A stretch of DNA of 64,000 nucleotides from Neodiprion pinetum. Lineage: Eukaryota; Arthropoda; Insecta; Hymenoptera; Diprionidae. Within the stretch, counting starts at the first letter, position 1; each line of letters starts with the position of its first letter. The notes below the pieces were generated by a model. It worked only from the letters and a program-made list of their open reading frames with translations. It was not told where the DNA came from and did no database searches. Positions 12,601 to 21,779 of this stretch are shown here, piece by piece. The stretch covers positions 37,005,089 to 37,069,088 of the forward strand of contig NC_060232.1 of NCBI RefSeq assembly GCF_021155775.2, written 5' to 3'. Position numbers and translations under genes: made by a program.

Positions 12601-15600
12601 GGAGTTAGGTATAATTAGGAACTTACCTTCTGGAGAAGGCGGCCTCACAGTGCGTGCATCGATATCTCCGGTCGCCGGTGTGCAATTTCACGTGTCGATC
12701 TCTGCTTCGTTTATGTTTAAACAGCCTTGCGCACCAGCTACACTTGTAAGGCATCTGATCACCGTGACTCTGAAGCAAACGACAAAAACGTGAAATTCAT
12801 TAGCCATTTTGAGTCAAAGTATAAACGCAATGATTTACTTTCTGCAGTTGCGCTATTTCAATTAATCCTTATTCTTACATGTGTTTCACACATGTAAATC
12901 ACCTAATGTGTGTTGTTGGATGAAGTAACCGCGTAACGCATGGAAATACACGCTATTTTTCATCCCGCATTGAAAGGAGTGCACAAAATACCTTTTACCA
13001 AAATTATATTAGAAAAGGGTTAACGAAATTCGGTTTAGGTATTTAATTGCATGGATTTGGAAGGAAGATATCTACAACATTCTCCGAGACTAAGATCGCG
13101 TTAACGATCTGTAAAAAGATCGCAGACGTTTTAATTGACTGATAAACGGTATCGAAAACGTCCCGGGAGTCAAAGTGCATCGATCCTGACTTACGATCTG
13201 TATCCACGCGCTGATCTCATCGACGGATCGCGGAACGCCACGGTTATTATAACCGAGAACTGAGCTTCGGTATAATGATTGCGGCATTGTTTCTGCGCGG
13301 TAGTTCGATTTAATTGGAGACTTATAGGGTATTAGTTCGGGAGAAATGGATCTACAATCTCCTAACGAGAAGCGGCGTGACGATTGTAGTGGCCGAAAAT
13401 AATACTTAACAACAGAGTATAGGTACGTGTAAACGGATAAGCTTGCAATAGACGGACGGTAAAAAGCACAACCAACGGCGACGTTAAAGCTCACCTAGCG
13501 TGGGGCTGCTGACCGTATTAAGTATATCGTCGAAACATTAGTGATGGTCGGTGAGCGAGATAAGTTGGATCCTTGGTCTCTTCGGCGTGGTGCCAGGGAA
13601 CACCGCGACTTTTTAACAAGTTCGTTAACTCCGCGGGTTACATACAAGGTAGGAAATACACGGGTACGAGAGCCGTACGGAACGCCGTAACGTAACGATT
13701 ACGTTCCCTAGCTCGGCTTGTGGTCGCCGTCTGAAACTCGCCTAATTGATAATTAGGGCAAACGATCCTCAAATCTGAAGCGTATATACCTCATCCGGAT
13801 TATCAAATCCGGAGTTACCTGCAATCTTGCGGCTCTGCGGTGTCCACCGTGGAATATATTACCTATACATAGCGCAACGCTTTTGGTGTTACGGAAATTA
13901 TGAAGAAGTGACCAAAACAGGCAGGCATTAAAGGATGGGAAAAATGCTTTTATTATAGCGATACATGTTTCTCGGTGTAAGTCGGAAGCAAGACTGTTTT
14001 TTCAATAAAGTTCATTGACGCAAGCAACTTTGTTCATTTTATAACACACGTGAGCGCTCTTGTATGCCCTTTATCTATCATGACTACCAGATCATTATAT
14101 AAGTAAGGGGGGGGGGGGGGGGGGGGGGGGGAGGGTGAAACGGGTGATTTCACCCTTTGTAACAATGGTAGGTAAACTGCGGTGTACATACAGCTGAAAA
14201 GCTAGACCGTTGCGTTTATCAACCCACTGACCGGCGTCTGTGCAAGAATTGAATAATACAAAAAAATTTTACAAAGGAATAGAAACCGCAGCGGCAGCAA
14301 AATTTTTGGAAGTTGCGATGAACGGACAGCGGCTCTTTGAACGCGGAACACGAAGGCGGTCGCGACGCGGTGACAAGTTCACGGTTAAGATATCAAGTGT
14401 TTTCGAGTCTTGGTGTCACCCTGGAGGCAGATCGGAGGGTGTGATAAGAGGATCCTTTGTAGCGAGGGCTGGAGCACCGCCGCCGTTGCGACCCGGTCAA
14501 GGAAACGCAACTTGATCTTATTGTTAAACTTTAGTTAAGTTCAAAATCATGGAGCATTTATACGAGATACCCGAGGACGTGAGAAGCCTGGGCGGCTTCT
14601 TTGTACGCGAGACAAGCCTCGCTTTTTTCCACCATTCTTACTTCCTTTTACTCCTCGTTCTTCTTCTCTAGCCTTCCGCAGCCGCCTCATGACACTATGG
14701 TCACGTGCTATTTGTAGTAGTCCCGATAATTGAACGTTCTTCCTCGATCCGTCAAAATCCAATGACCGTTGTGTGTCGCTTGATTCCATTCTTCGGTCTC
14801 AAGTATGCAATGTTTGTATTCGGACTTGAACAGAAATATATTCTTCGTCATTCCAATTCGAGGATCGTAAGAAGAACAAACTTCGTATCGCAGTTTGCCG
14901 TTTTGACCGATTGCAAATTTCGTTGGCTAGAACTATTGCCACAATATCGTTTCGTGGTGCGAATTTTACACGGATCGAGCCTTACACTGTCCATCCACCA
15001 GTGGATTCCGTCGTCTTAAATTTTTCGAATTCAGAGACGGTATTTTATATTATCACACGATTATGCAGAGCAACAACAGTTTCTAAATTTTTTCCCCTTT
15101 TTTGTTGGTAAAAAAGAAACGTATGAAAAAAAAAAAACAGGTTCCCGCGTGAGGTGAGTACAGAGTCGAACGGCACCTGCGGAGAGGAACGCGTTACACG
15201 TAGGTACGTAGGTACGGAACAACGTATAGGCACAAAATCTGTATGCGTCTAAGCGAGTGGCGCAACCTGTTACAGGACAATCCAGATTTTGACCCAAAGA
15301 TGACCCCGGCTTAGGACACGCGGAAGCGTGGCTAATGGTCTCGACATGCAAAGCAGAAACAAAGAAAAACGGGCGTTTTGACCGCGTCGGTTATAATTCG
15401 GGTTCCGCACTCTCTGATCCTTCCAACGTCTCTTAATTTCGCGCGGTTTCAACCCACGTCTCTGTTCCTGTTGAAGAGCGACTCGCTGTGTTGTAGCGGT
15501 TCTTCAGAGAGAGAGTCGGTCAAACCGCAAAACGACGCGACCCCGAGTCTGGAGCCTTGCGAGTTCTCCCGTGTCCTCACGGGGCTTTAAGGATGTTTTC

Positions 15601-18600
15601 TTTTTACCAAGTGAAAAGCTTACCTGTTCGTGCTTCTTCAAGTAGCTCAGTCTGGGAAATGATCTGTCGCAAAATTGGCACGGATAAGGAGCCGCGGGGT
15701 TGTTCATGTCGGCGTGCGGCCCGTTTTCACCTTCCGCTTCCGGTTCCGAGGGGAAACTCGCCGAGGTTGGTGTAGCGCAAGAAGATGGCGTGTCGCCGCC
15801 CCTCCTCGACACCGGACCGCCATCTTCGCTGTGCCAGGAGGAACTTCCGGTTCCCAAGGCTTCTGAAAAATTTAAAAGGAGAGACGTACGATTATTTCCA
15901 AGGCGCAGGAACTGGGACGTACATATTGATCCGGGAATATAGGGGAAACGATCAAGCAATTTCACACCGCCGTCCATTTTTAATGCGACGAGGGTGAGAG
16001 GATGACGGGGATGACGCAAGCTCGCCACGGGACACCGCGTGTGCACGAAAATGACACCGTTTATGGAATAGGAGAGAAAAATAAGGTAAAAAATAAGCAG
16101 GCGCGTGTAGCTGAGTCGGTATTGTACACGTTTCGTAATTCGGGAGAAACGAGCCGGGAGGCTAACTGGAATGAAACGCGTAGATATGCGATCTTACTTC
16201 ACGGGGAATAACTGGTTCAAATTTGCATATGTCCCATACGCGACTAAACCAGACACATGTTGCAATTTTATTATTTTATTCTTGTTTTTTGGGTCGGCAG
16301 AGACGGAGATACTCGTTAGAATCTTCACAAAGTGACTTCTACGAGTCGAATAACGCGACAGCCTTCTTTGGTTCCGAAGGTTTTCATCCTTTACAAGCTT
16401 ACGATCTCTCGTCCTCGTTGAAAGGAGATCAATGTCACGTGGTCGAAAACTGGGTGTAGCAAGAGGAGAAGAACCATTTCTTTTTATTGTCCAAGTCGAC
16501 GTTTAAGGATGTCAAATCTCTGCCACCCCGCCTTGAAGCATCGCAGTGATGACGCGGGGTGAGTTTACATGTTAAGCCGAAAGTGGGAAGGAATGGATAC
16601 GCGAAATTGGCTGAGAAATGACGAGATAACGATGACGAACGAGGGAGGCATTTGTGTTGGCTTCTTTCGCGAGGCGGAAACTTGCAGGGGTCGATGCTGG
16701 AGAAGGGTGGGTGGTCAGCCTAGGAGAAGAGATATCTTTGAAGCAAGATTGTTATAAATTGAGTCTAAGGTCAATTGGTACCCCAAACTCAACGCAAAGT
16801 GGGCCAATTTCGCGGTACCTACTTATATCACAACCAAGACATGTGCCCCGCACATATCGGCGGGGAGTACAACCAGGCGGATAAAAAACCGTCTATGGCG
16901 AGCCAAGGCGAACCGAAGTTGAAACGCGAGTTCTCTTGGCCTTACGAACTCCGCAAGTACCTCACCCCGTCGGTCAAGTCTTTACCGCAGTCAGCTCTCC
17001 ACGCATTCGTGACAACGGACCGCTGTAAAACCTGTATCATTATCCGAGGTGTAACCTGGACCGAGGCTCGTACGTTACATGCGTACACACGAGAATACTT
17101 GGGTACAATTCTCGAAGTAGGAATGTACGGCGAATAGTCTGTCTTCGCACGAGAACTGATCCTTCGAGTCGAGCCAGCTTGCGGAAACGTCTTTCTTTCC
17201 ACTTTTGTCAAGTTCCCGGCACCATGAAGAAATTAATTTTTATAACAATCGCGTGACGTTGTGACAATACGTTGACGGAAAGTCTTGACCGACCGGCAGC
17301 TCGACGATCTTTGACCCTCCCTGCCTTTTTTTCCCTCGTTTGCTTATTCATCCTCTTTGGTGAGGCGCGTGTTTCACGTTATACGAATACCGTTATCTAG
17401 GCTCGCTCGTACTTACTTACCTACGATTTTGAGGATGAAAACGATAAGCTGCTAGTAGTATAAAGAGAGGTGGAAAGAAAAAAACCGTTTCACGGCATAT
17501 CTCTACGCCGAAGCATGAATCAGTAAACGGACTCTGATCAACGGCGATAAGCGTTGCTGTACGTAGTGAATATACTTGCCACCGGAAACTGCAGCGAAAC
17601 GTCGTTGATCGGAATCGAAGAGATCGACGCACTGGCTGCGGAAGCTTTTCACTGACTCGACGTGAGAACCTGCAAGCTTCACGATGTCGATTTTCTTAGA
17701 AAGACGAGATACACCGATCTCAAAGTTGCAGCAAGATGCGGATGCTTTACAAACGTACCACGGTGATAAGCCGCTCGCATACCTCCGGCCAACCTGGAAA
17801 TGACGATGTGGACACTGTGGGCAGCGATTTCCTCATTTGTCCGAGTTGGCGGAGCGTTGAGTGAGCGAGAGGGAGAGAGAGGCGACACCCACCAGTCAAT
17901 TTAAGAGATTTTACGGAATCCAGGGTTGAACGTATTAAGCTGGAAACTCGAGAGCCGCTCTCGCCGGCTACCGAGCCAATCAACGCCACCCATGGAACGG
18001 TTGACGCTGCGACGACGTATGACGGGCCGGTAATTAAGCACGCAGAAACAAGCTGACGACACTAAATGGGTCGCATCCTCTGCCCACGCGGCCAATTCAA
18101 ACCCGCGGGTTATTCGACGCACGGGGCCCAATTCGCTAGGCGCCACTTTTGCATTAGTCACAGGAACTCAACACGCGCTCGCGCCCGACACGCGACTCCG
18201 GAATTGAGGAGGCCTCTTCATACCACCTCGTACTTCGCAGGCTCTCTGATACCACTTACTTATCTCTGAGCTACTGGGTACGTACGTCCCAGCTCGGGCC
18301 GCTCGCTTAACTGCTCTCATTAGCTCTAGGAGTCAGGAAGTAGCCCCAATTTAGCTCACTAGTCTGCCGATCATTCTAATTACGATCCTTCGGACGTGGT
18401 CGTCGAGCTGTTGGCTGGAAATTCGACGAGACCGTTCTCGGTACACTTTGACAAATGTGGTAAGTGCGGATTGACGATCATGTTATAATGGTTATTTTAG
18501 AAGCAGCTTCGTTTCTTTGATAACCGATCGACCATTGACACCCAATAGTGGTTGGGTGGGATTGAGGGATTCGATCGAAATCACAATATTCACCGTTCGC

Positions 18601-20112
18601 GTGAAATATAGACAATTATTCTATTCGGAGCAGGGATCAACGTGCATGTTTTCTTATCTTTATACAGTCGGTATCAATGATCAAAAGTCAATCAACCACA
18701 GAACAAGTATTACACGGTCTGGATCTTCGGTATTTCTACTGATTCTTTTCGTTGCTACAGAAAAGGTTCGGTTCTTCTCCAAGTAAGAAACATTGTATCA
18801 ATTTTCTCAATTCCTCTCAAAGTTAACTCACAGTCGGCTCGTGAAGGTTTCGCGAAGGAATCTAACTAATCGAGATCTGAAAAGGTCGAACAAGCACGCG
18901 AATTCAATCACAAAGTACAGTCTGATCACTTGTCTTACAAGTTTCATGACTCCTAGAATTTTCACTCTTCGTACGATCGAAGATTACACATGAAAAGTAT
19001 CAAGCCCACTAGCTACCATCCTAGATTCCTCAGGTTCCTTCATGGGTCTCTCGCGATTGGAAATAAACAAACACCCTTGGCCCGTAAGAAATCGTGCGAC
19101 GAACTTGGAAAATCCGGCTTTGAATTCAGGTCGGCTTCTGAGTCACGTTAACGTCGAGACAACGCAAAGATCGTGATTCGCAGAGAGCAACAGTTGGCCG
19201 AATGCGCAAGACTGTTAAGGAACGCGTTCAAGCTTAAGCTTCGAATCTGTAAGCTCAAGGGCCAAAGATCAGTTTAAAAAGTGACGCAAAGGCGCGACGC
19301 GACGAGCGTTGTATATAACAAAGTGTTTCGTACGGTTTTAGATCTGTCCACGACTTTCCGTATCAACTGAAAAGAGTACCTCCTGCGCAATCAGGGCGTG
19401 TGTCATCGGGGCGAGAATAGCAGCACTTAACACCGTCAACTTTTTTCGCGACCTGCCAATGCCGCGAGCATGTTGTCAGCTCTTTACCGCTATTTATAGA
19501 CCTAGGCGATGCTTAATAATAGAGCTAAATCAACGCGAACCCAAAGAATTATGAGATCTGGTTGATGACTGCGAGAGTAACTGCGATCTACTAAACTTTT
19601 CAATCAATTTACGACTCGCCCATTGGTAGAGTAGATGGCATCGTTTACAGCCAGGCTATATACTTATATATATACATATTATCGTACATGTGTGATGCAA
19701 TGTGATACGGTGAAAGATATACCATAAAAAATGGGACACGCCGCCACCGGGACTTGGGAAAAGCCAAGAGCAGGTCAAAGGTTGAGGATGAAAAAATTTG
19801 TCAAGGTTATGAAAAAGGGTTCAGTTTCGATTGGATTGAAAGTATTTTGAGATGAAACTGATCAGGCACGTCTGGAAAAAGATGCAACGAATTAGGCGAG
19901 GACAGAAGGGTGAGAAGAATCATACGAAGAGGGTTTTCGAAGGTGCTACACGAATGGTTCTGATGAGGGTGCAAAGGGCGTTTCAATTTTGAAATCAGAC
20001 CTTTGGATTTGGGGTGACATTTTTCGTCCTGCGGTGGCGACGGCGATTCCTTGTGTGCCTGTATTTTTCCGATCAGCAGTTCGAGCCGGGAGCTATTACC
20101 TTTGAACAGCAT
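254..20112 (-). CDS. Oaz: Oaz / ZNF423-ZNF521-type multi-C2H2 zinc-finger transcription factor (whole gene model, 7 coding exons)
   Basis: Joined coding exons on the minus strand are 20112-20001, 15862-15624, 12769-12627, 4241-1797, 1548-1080, 998-774 and 658-254. They total 4038 bases, give 1345 aa and stay in one frame to a TGA at 254-256. The protein carries about 24 C2H2 fingers. The finger order, including YPCQFCDRSFPRLSYLKKHE, KHKRSRDRH..LHTGD and YDCNLCSLKFFFRAEL, follows vertebrate ZNF423/ZNF521. Those proteins are nuclear DNA-binding regulators that contact SMADs in BMP signalling and EBF/COE factors. Drosophila Oaz is the single fly member. The length is close to the family's usual 1280-1370 aa. 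The vertebrate N-terminal NuRD motif and the isolated first finger were not found; other isoforms or upstream exons may supply them. The family assignment is very secure. The first exon and true start are less so. Confidence 0.9.
774..998 (-). CDS. Oaz: Oaz gene coding exon 6 (C-terminal zinc fingers)
   Basis: The acceptor is CTTTCCTTCCAG above 998 and the donor is TTTGCAG|GTACTC (773-768). The exon is 225 bp, phase 0 on both sides. It completes the YTCIQCQ finger with ISFATEAEIQKHVRKEH, encodes LRCHLCLTEASSPLQLQAHL with IEH, and starts CYICQALFTAPAGLQ, which the last exon finishes. The residues parallel ZNF423 near 'KLLCHLIEHSF' and 'CPVCFTVF'. An earlier GT six bases inside would break the frame into the last exon, so I prefer the GTACTC donor. 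Confidence 0.93.
1080..1548 (-). CDS. Oaz: Oaz gene coding exon 5 (CxxC-CxxC module plus C2H2 fingers)
   Basis: The acceptor is AACTTTCCAG above 1548 and the donor is CCAG|GTGAGT (1079-1074). The exon is 469 bp, phase 2 in and phase 0 out. It starts by completing the previous finger (RYH). A Ser/Asn linker follows, then CCICLRES...VCKSCYARH, two CxxC pairs instead of a C2H2 finger. This lines up with the ALCLKEF...CAGCMAR segment of ZNF423. Next come RRCDDCGVKFEAPEELEAH and the start of YTCIQCQ, whose rest is in the next exon. Intron phases and content both match the gene model. Confidence 0.95.
1797..4241 (-). CDS. Oaz: Oaz gene coding exon 4 (large central exon, about 16 C2H2 fingers)
   Basis: The acceptor is TTCTTCTTTCAG above 4241 and the donor is CCAG|GTATGT (1796-1791). 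The exon is 2445 bp, phase 2 on both sides, and encodes about residues 165-980. It finishes finger 3 and encodes finger 4 (YQCTACSRGYNTAAALTSH), then a Ser/Pro linker. The main array follows, including LACMYCTRDSF, FSCGQCTMKFSNL, LMCPLCGIPC, LLCGQCGAAL, NPCPKCDASF, YACGVCKKFY, YRCALCRDTF, LRCVFCGVCC, YRCPICREGF, LTCAYCGEVC, HKCNICDEVC and DTCFVCRGVL. The last finger starts CVICRQTLITDLECRLHA and is completed across the intron. One finger, starting YRCSVCPTTN, has a long Asn/Gly/Ser/Pro insertion between its Cys and His pairs. In the family this region supplies SMAD- and DNA-binding fingers. Confidence 0.97.
4242..6215 (-). other. Oaz intron 3, 3' part
   Basis: Intronic sequence just upstream of the large exon, with a polypyrimidine tract at the acceptor. 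A run of CCCT units sits at about 4479-4511. A minus-strand open frame of about 200 codons (4517-5131) shows no zinc finger or recognisable domain, and I see no reason to call it an exon. Nothing else is recognised. Confidence 0.6.
6216..6229. repeat. Target-site duplication, left copy (TAAGTAAAAATATA)
   Basis: Fourteen bases repeated directly at 9193-9206, just outside the element. The last two bases overlap the terminal repeat (microhomology). Confidence 0.85.
6228..6340 (-). repeat. Penelope-like element terminal repeat (left copy, 3' of the ORF)
   Basis: This 113-base repeat is an exact inverted copy of 9045-9157. It starts TATTATAGAGTCTTGG and ends TGTCAAAAATAA. It carries the hammerhead-like core on the minus strand, the same strand as the reverse transcriptase. 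Confidence 0.95.
6280..6308 (-). ncRNA. Hammerhead-ribozyme-like core in left terminal repeat
   Basis: On the minus strand the repeat reads CTGAGGA, then a short hairpin (GGCCC...GGGTC with one G-U pair), then GAAAC. This is the CUGANGA / stem II / GAAA arrangement of hammerhead ribozymes, which are known in Penelope-like terminal repeats. I could not resolve convincing helices I and III or the cleavage site, so activity is unproven. Confidence 0.4.
6970..8994 (-). CDS. Penelope-like element polyprotein: reverse transcriptase with C-terminal GIY-YIG endonuclease
   Basis: The frame is unbroken for 674 codons. Numbering from the Leu/TTG at 8994, the N-terminal KADKG motif is at 116-120, GLPKIHK at 193-199, SLDVISLFTNVP at 260-271, GLPMGSPLSPIL at about 322-333 and the catalytic YVDD at 359-362. 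FLAVLL, the usual 'FLDVLL' position, is near 400. A thumb follows, then a GIY-YIG endonuclease with VYKIPC..C at 565-573, YIGQT at 577-581 and R..IREH near 588-592. The C-terminal LLEMCNI and DVEHLSNIY motifs are also typical. The enzyme nicks target DNA and reverse-transcribes its own RNA. No ATG lies at the N-terminus. The frame stays open upstream without Met to a stop at 9127-9129 inside the right terminal repeat, so the true start is non-AUG, spliced or slightly truncated. Confidence 0.95.
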   Translation of the reverse strand: MNKHKNSYSIGKNNWLINLTDTPIPENVTEIVQLGHKFGRTYNKRDLPVFNLISNFEEKITSFPNESRNQVRSDFTNRVLVFPKYPKNNINNYVTDQKIRETMNFKKNNPEIMILKADKGNTSVAMYRDTYNKKMRQQLSDTSTYRITRYDLCNSLQTRVNKLTFNWFTSKLITKNLHRSISTYNSVPPRAYGLPKIHKEDVPLRIIVSFVNSPTYTLAKTINSWLTTNITPPISRVKDSFFLVDKIKTLIIPDNYTLISLDVISLFTNVPTDLALRAINNRWASLENKIPIPLSELEKALKICFDSAIFKFNNDTYAQQFGLPMGSPLSPILSDLVMEDLETSCINDLGFVLPFYFRYVDDILTAVPNEKIHHILNIFNRYHPRLQFTIETEENNAISFLAVLLIHNNNYIKTDWFHKKTWSQRYLNFNSHHPLSFKIGTIFNLVDRAIKLASTEFQEKNLSLIYNVLRWNDYPHGLLHQQINKRRTYINNILDNNIDSAPAEDSNRPATTYIPIPYVSGLFESLNRLFAKYNVKFVGKNSKDLRLVFDTGKDKIPMGKRSNVVYKIPCNDCNQVYIGQTGRHLNTRIREHQRNIHEIEERHTALTKNSIDKQHTFNYDNTNILCEEHNYYRRLLLEMCNIVGHTNSVNLRQDVEHLSNIYKPLISAHTTNIV
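9045..9157 (+). repeat. Penelope-like element terminal repeat (right copy, 5' of the ORF)
   Basis: Exact inverted copy of 6228-6340. The RT reading frame is open across its inner part. The hammerhead-like core in this copy lies on the plus strand, antisense to the RT. Confidence 0.95.
9077..9105 (+). ncRNA. Hammerhead-ribozyme-like core in right terminal repeat
   Basis: Same CTGAGGA / hairpin / GAAAC core as the left repeat but on the plus strand, antisense to the RT ORF because the repeats are inverted. Motif evidence only. Confidence 0.35.
9158..9192. other. Penelope-like element terminal extension (35 bp)
   Basis: Unique 35 bases between the right terminal repeat and the right copy of the 14-bp target duplication. 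Short one-sided extensions of about this length are a known trait of Penelope-like elements. Confidence 0.7.
9193..9206. repeat. Target-site duplication, right copy (TAAGTAAAAATATA)
   Basis: Direct repeat of 6216-6229 on the far side of the 35-bp extension. It fixes the right boundary of the inserted element at 9192. Confidence 0.85.
9207..12626 (-). other. Oaz intron 3, 5' part
   Basis: No coding sequence is supported. Contents are unique AT-moderate intron sequence, a GGAGA pentanucleotide tract (11473-11533) and two tandem TTAGG units near 10457 that are too short to be telomeric. The intron begins at the GTAAGT donor at 12626. Confidence 0.6.
11473..11533. repeat. (GGAGA)n pentanucleotide microsatellite, about 12 units
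   Basis: Perfect tandem GGAGA units inside Oaz intron 3. The same unit recurs as a shorter tract near 58895. It creates spurious repetitive ORFs on both strands. Confidence 0.95.
12627..12769 (-). CDS. Oaz: Oaz gene coding exon 3 (zinc finger 2 and first part of finger 3)
   Basis: The acceptor is TTTGCTTCAG above 12769 and the donor is AGAAG|GTAAGT (12626-12621). The exon is 143 bp, phase 0 in and phase 2 out. It completes finger 1 with SH and encodes YKCSWCARLFKHKRSRDRH with VKLHTGD. It then starts YRCTHCEAAFSR, which is finished by the 4241 exon as SDHLKIHMKTH. This block is nearly identical in layout to the most conserved part of ZNF423/521. It is a small exon isolated between introns of 2.9 kb and 8.4 kb. 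Confidence 0.95.
12770..15623 (-). other. Oaz intron 2
   Basis: Intron of about 2.85 kb between the first two finger exons. It holds a perfect 10-bp hairpin with a 3-base loop at 12875-12897 (TTACATGTGT / ACACATGTAA) and a 25-base poly-G tract at 14107-14131. Short ORFs on both strands show no recognisable domains. Confidence 0.6.
14107..14131 (+). repeat. Poly-G tract (25 bases)
   Basis: Uninterrupted run of 25 G, then A and GGG. It could form G-quadruplex structures and is error-prone in sequencing. It lies within an Oaz intron. Confidence 0.95.
15624..15862 (-). CDS. Oaz: Oaz gene coding exon 2 (Ser/Pro/acidic linker and first part of zinc finger 1)
   Basis: The acceptor is pyrimidine-rich and ends TTTTTCAG just above 15862. 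The donor is CAG|GTAAGC (15623-15618). The exon enters in phase 1 and leaves in phase 0. It encodes a low-complexity Ser/Pro/Glu segment, then YPCQFCDRSFPRLSYLKKHE, which matches the ZNF423/521 finger 'YPCQFCDKSF.RLSYLKRHE'. The second His of that finger comes from the next exon. An in-frame ATG at 15977-15975 lies upstream with no stop between, so an alternative first exon reading through the acceptor is possible. A Met just before the finger is another possible internal start. Confidence 0.9.
15863..20000 (-). other. Proposed Oaz intron 1
   Basis: If the exon at 20001-20112 is right, this 4.1-kb stretch is the first coding intron. I see no C2H2 motif, RNA gene or repeat of note. Several ORFs of 60-120 codons are unrecognised and look like chance frames. 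Confidence 0.45.
20001..20112 (-). CDS. Oaz: Oaz gene, proposed first coding exon (residues 1-37)
   Basis: The ATG at 20112-20110 has A at -3 and is the first in-frame Met after an in-frame stop at 20178-20176. The exon reads MLFKGNSSRLELLIGKIQAH and continues with KESPSPPQDEKCHPKSK, which looks like real coding sequence: a basic amphipathic helix followed by a polar linker. It ends AAAG|GTCTGA in phase 1, exactly the phase needed by the acceptor at 15862, where the codon G+AA encodes Glu. The donor is weak. An alternative phase-1 donor, AAAG|GTAATA, ends the exon at 20100 and would leave only 13 coding bases (MLFK). I do not recognise this N-terminus from vertebrate members. The exon is inferred from phase, start context and coding look. 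Confidence 0.58.
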
Positions 20113-21620
20113 CTTTGGATTCCTTCTCACCGAAGGCGTCACTCGGTCCGCGCCTTGACTTCGAGACGGTAAGCGTCAATCGTCAATATCGCCCGATGTC
20201 AACGGCGTCGACTTATCGTCAACAGCACAGCACTGACGTACCATCTCGATCCACTGAACAGTTTGCTCGGAACATAGTCCGGCCGAATGTCGACGAAAGT
20301 TTCCTCCGCGCACTGACTTGAAGAACTCGTCGATGACTGAACGAGGCGAAAATACGACAATCGTTTAAATCCTCCGTCGACGCACCAAATCACCCTGGGA
20401 TTCCCGGTGGGTGAGACTTGCGGCCCAGGTACTAATCCGTTGCTGCTAATCGCGTCTTGGCTGGTCTCCCGTTAAACGACGACTAAGGAGCCGAAGGGGC
20501 CTAGTGGAGTGACTAGAGAGCGGCAAGCTGCACGGCACAAGTCCTTAGAGTTACTCGGCGAGGAGAGGGATCAGGGACCCCCGGAGGATCGGGCGCCCCC
20601 AGGGAGTCGGCAACCGCATTGGCCAGGAGGCGGAGGCTAGCCTCCACCCACCGGCTCAGTTTGGATTTCGATGCCTGCTAGACTGCAACGCTTCCATGCA
20701 TGTGCCCGGGTCCCCGGAACCCTGATTCTTCGTTCCTCGTCACACAGCCTCGATTTTCATTCATTTCGAACAGCGTGTGTCAGGCCGATCAACCTTGGAT
20801 CGATTCCGATCACTTCGGAAGAACTCGCAATGGGTTTCAGTCCCACGTCCAGCCAACGTTCGTTCACGTGAGCTTTTCCCTATTTTCTCCTCCGTCCGAT
20901 AGTTTTGGTACTGATAAACAGCTTTTCGGAATTCACTGATAGTCCCATAAAACAATCAAGGTGTTTCGTTAAATCGGTTCAAAGTTCAAAACTCGTCGCA
21001 AGCTGCTCAAACTACCTCATCGACGATAGATAACTTGATCTGTGATTCCTCGATCAACGTTTTCTACTCTCACATTTTTCACTCAACCAAAACGTGATTT
21101 TTGTAATGAGCCAGTTCTTTGCTTACCAAAACTTTTTTCCACGTGACAATTACAACACGATACTTTTCCGGATGCAGAAGGTGTCAGGTCGTCGTTTCAC
21201 AAACGCGTTGTTCGTCAAAACGGATTGATGAATCCAATTTTCACAATCCAGAGTATCATGCACGTTCGTTTAACCAGTTCGGAAAGTCTGGTGTGGTCGC
21301 GCGATGCGTGGCACTTTAGCCGAGAGGTTTCGTCTTTTTTCCCTTCATCGTGTTCCAAATATTTACGTGTAACCCTGGGATCCTCTCGAGACGTGTACGT
21401 TGGATTGGGTGCTCCTTGGCTTGCCTGTATAAAAACTCTGAGAAATCCTGTTAGCCACGGTGTCAGAGCGTCGAGACTCGGACGGTTTTTCGAACTGTGA
21501 GAATTCTCTCTATCTCGAGAATCCAACACGCAGGTGATTAGTTCGGAGTAAAATCAGAGCTGCATAGGTGGGCACCACACCCTGTGGACCGAGTACATGA
21601 CGTCGAGGGATTTCAGGCTC
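20113..21620 (-). other. Region immediately upstream of the proposed Oaz start
   Basis: No coding sequence is supported. If 20112 is the start codon, this would be 5' UTR and promoter-proximal sequence. TCAGT initiator-like pentamers occur on the minus strand within 20200-20330 (for example GTTCAGTGGATC), but no full core promoter is convincing. Confidence 0.35.
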
Positions 21621-21702
21621 TCGAGGTGCCCCGGCCGAACCCCGCGGCGGAATCGTTTGTCGAACGAAATGGAAAAGGGATGAAAAAGAAAATAATAAAA
21701 AT

Positions 21703-21704
<2 letters not shown>

Positions 21705-21742
<38 letters not shown>
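21705..21742. repeat. (GA)n microsatellite
   Basis: Dinucleotide AG run, nearly perfect, just beside the GC-rich segment upstream of Oaz. Confidence 0.9.
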
Positions 21743-21779
21743 TAAAACTACAAATAGGACCCCCTACCGTCGCTGTGAA

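Noticed and set aside
16092..16150. tRNA A-box-like TAGCTGAGTCGG
   Set aside because: No matching B box (GGTTCGAATCC type) and no cloverleaf pairing found.
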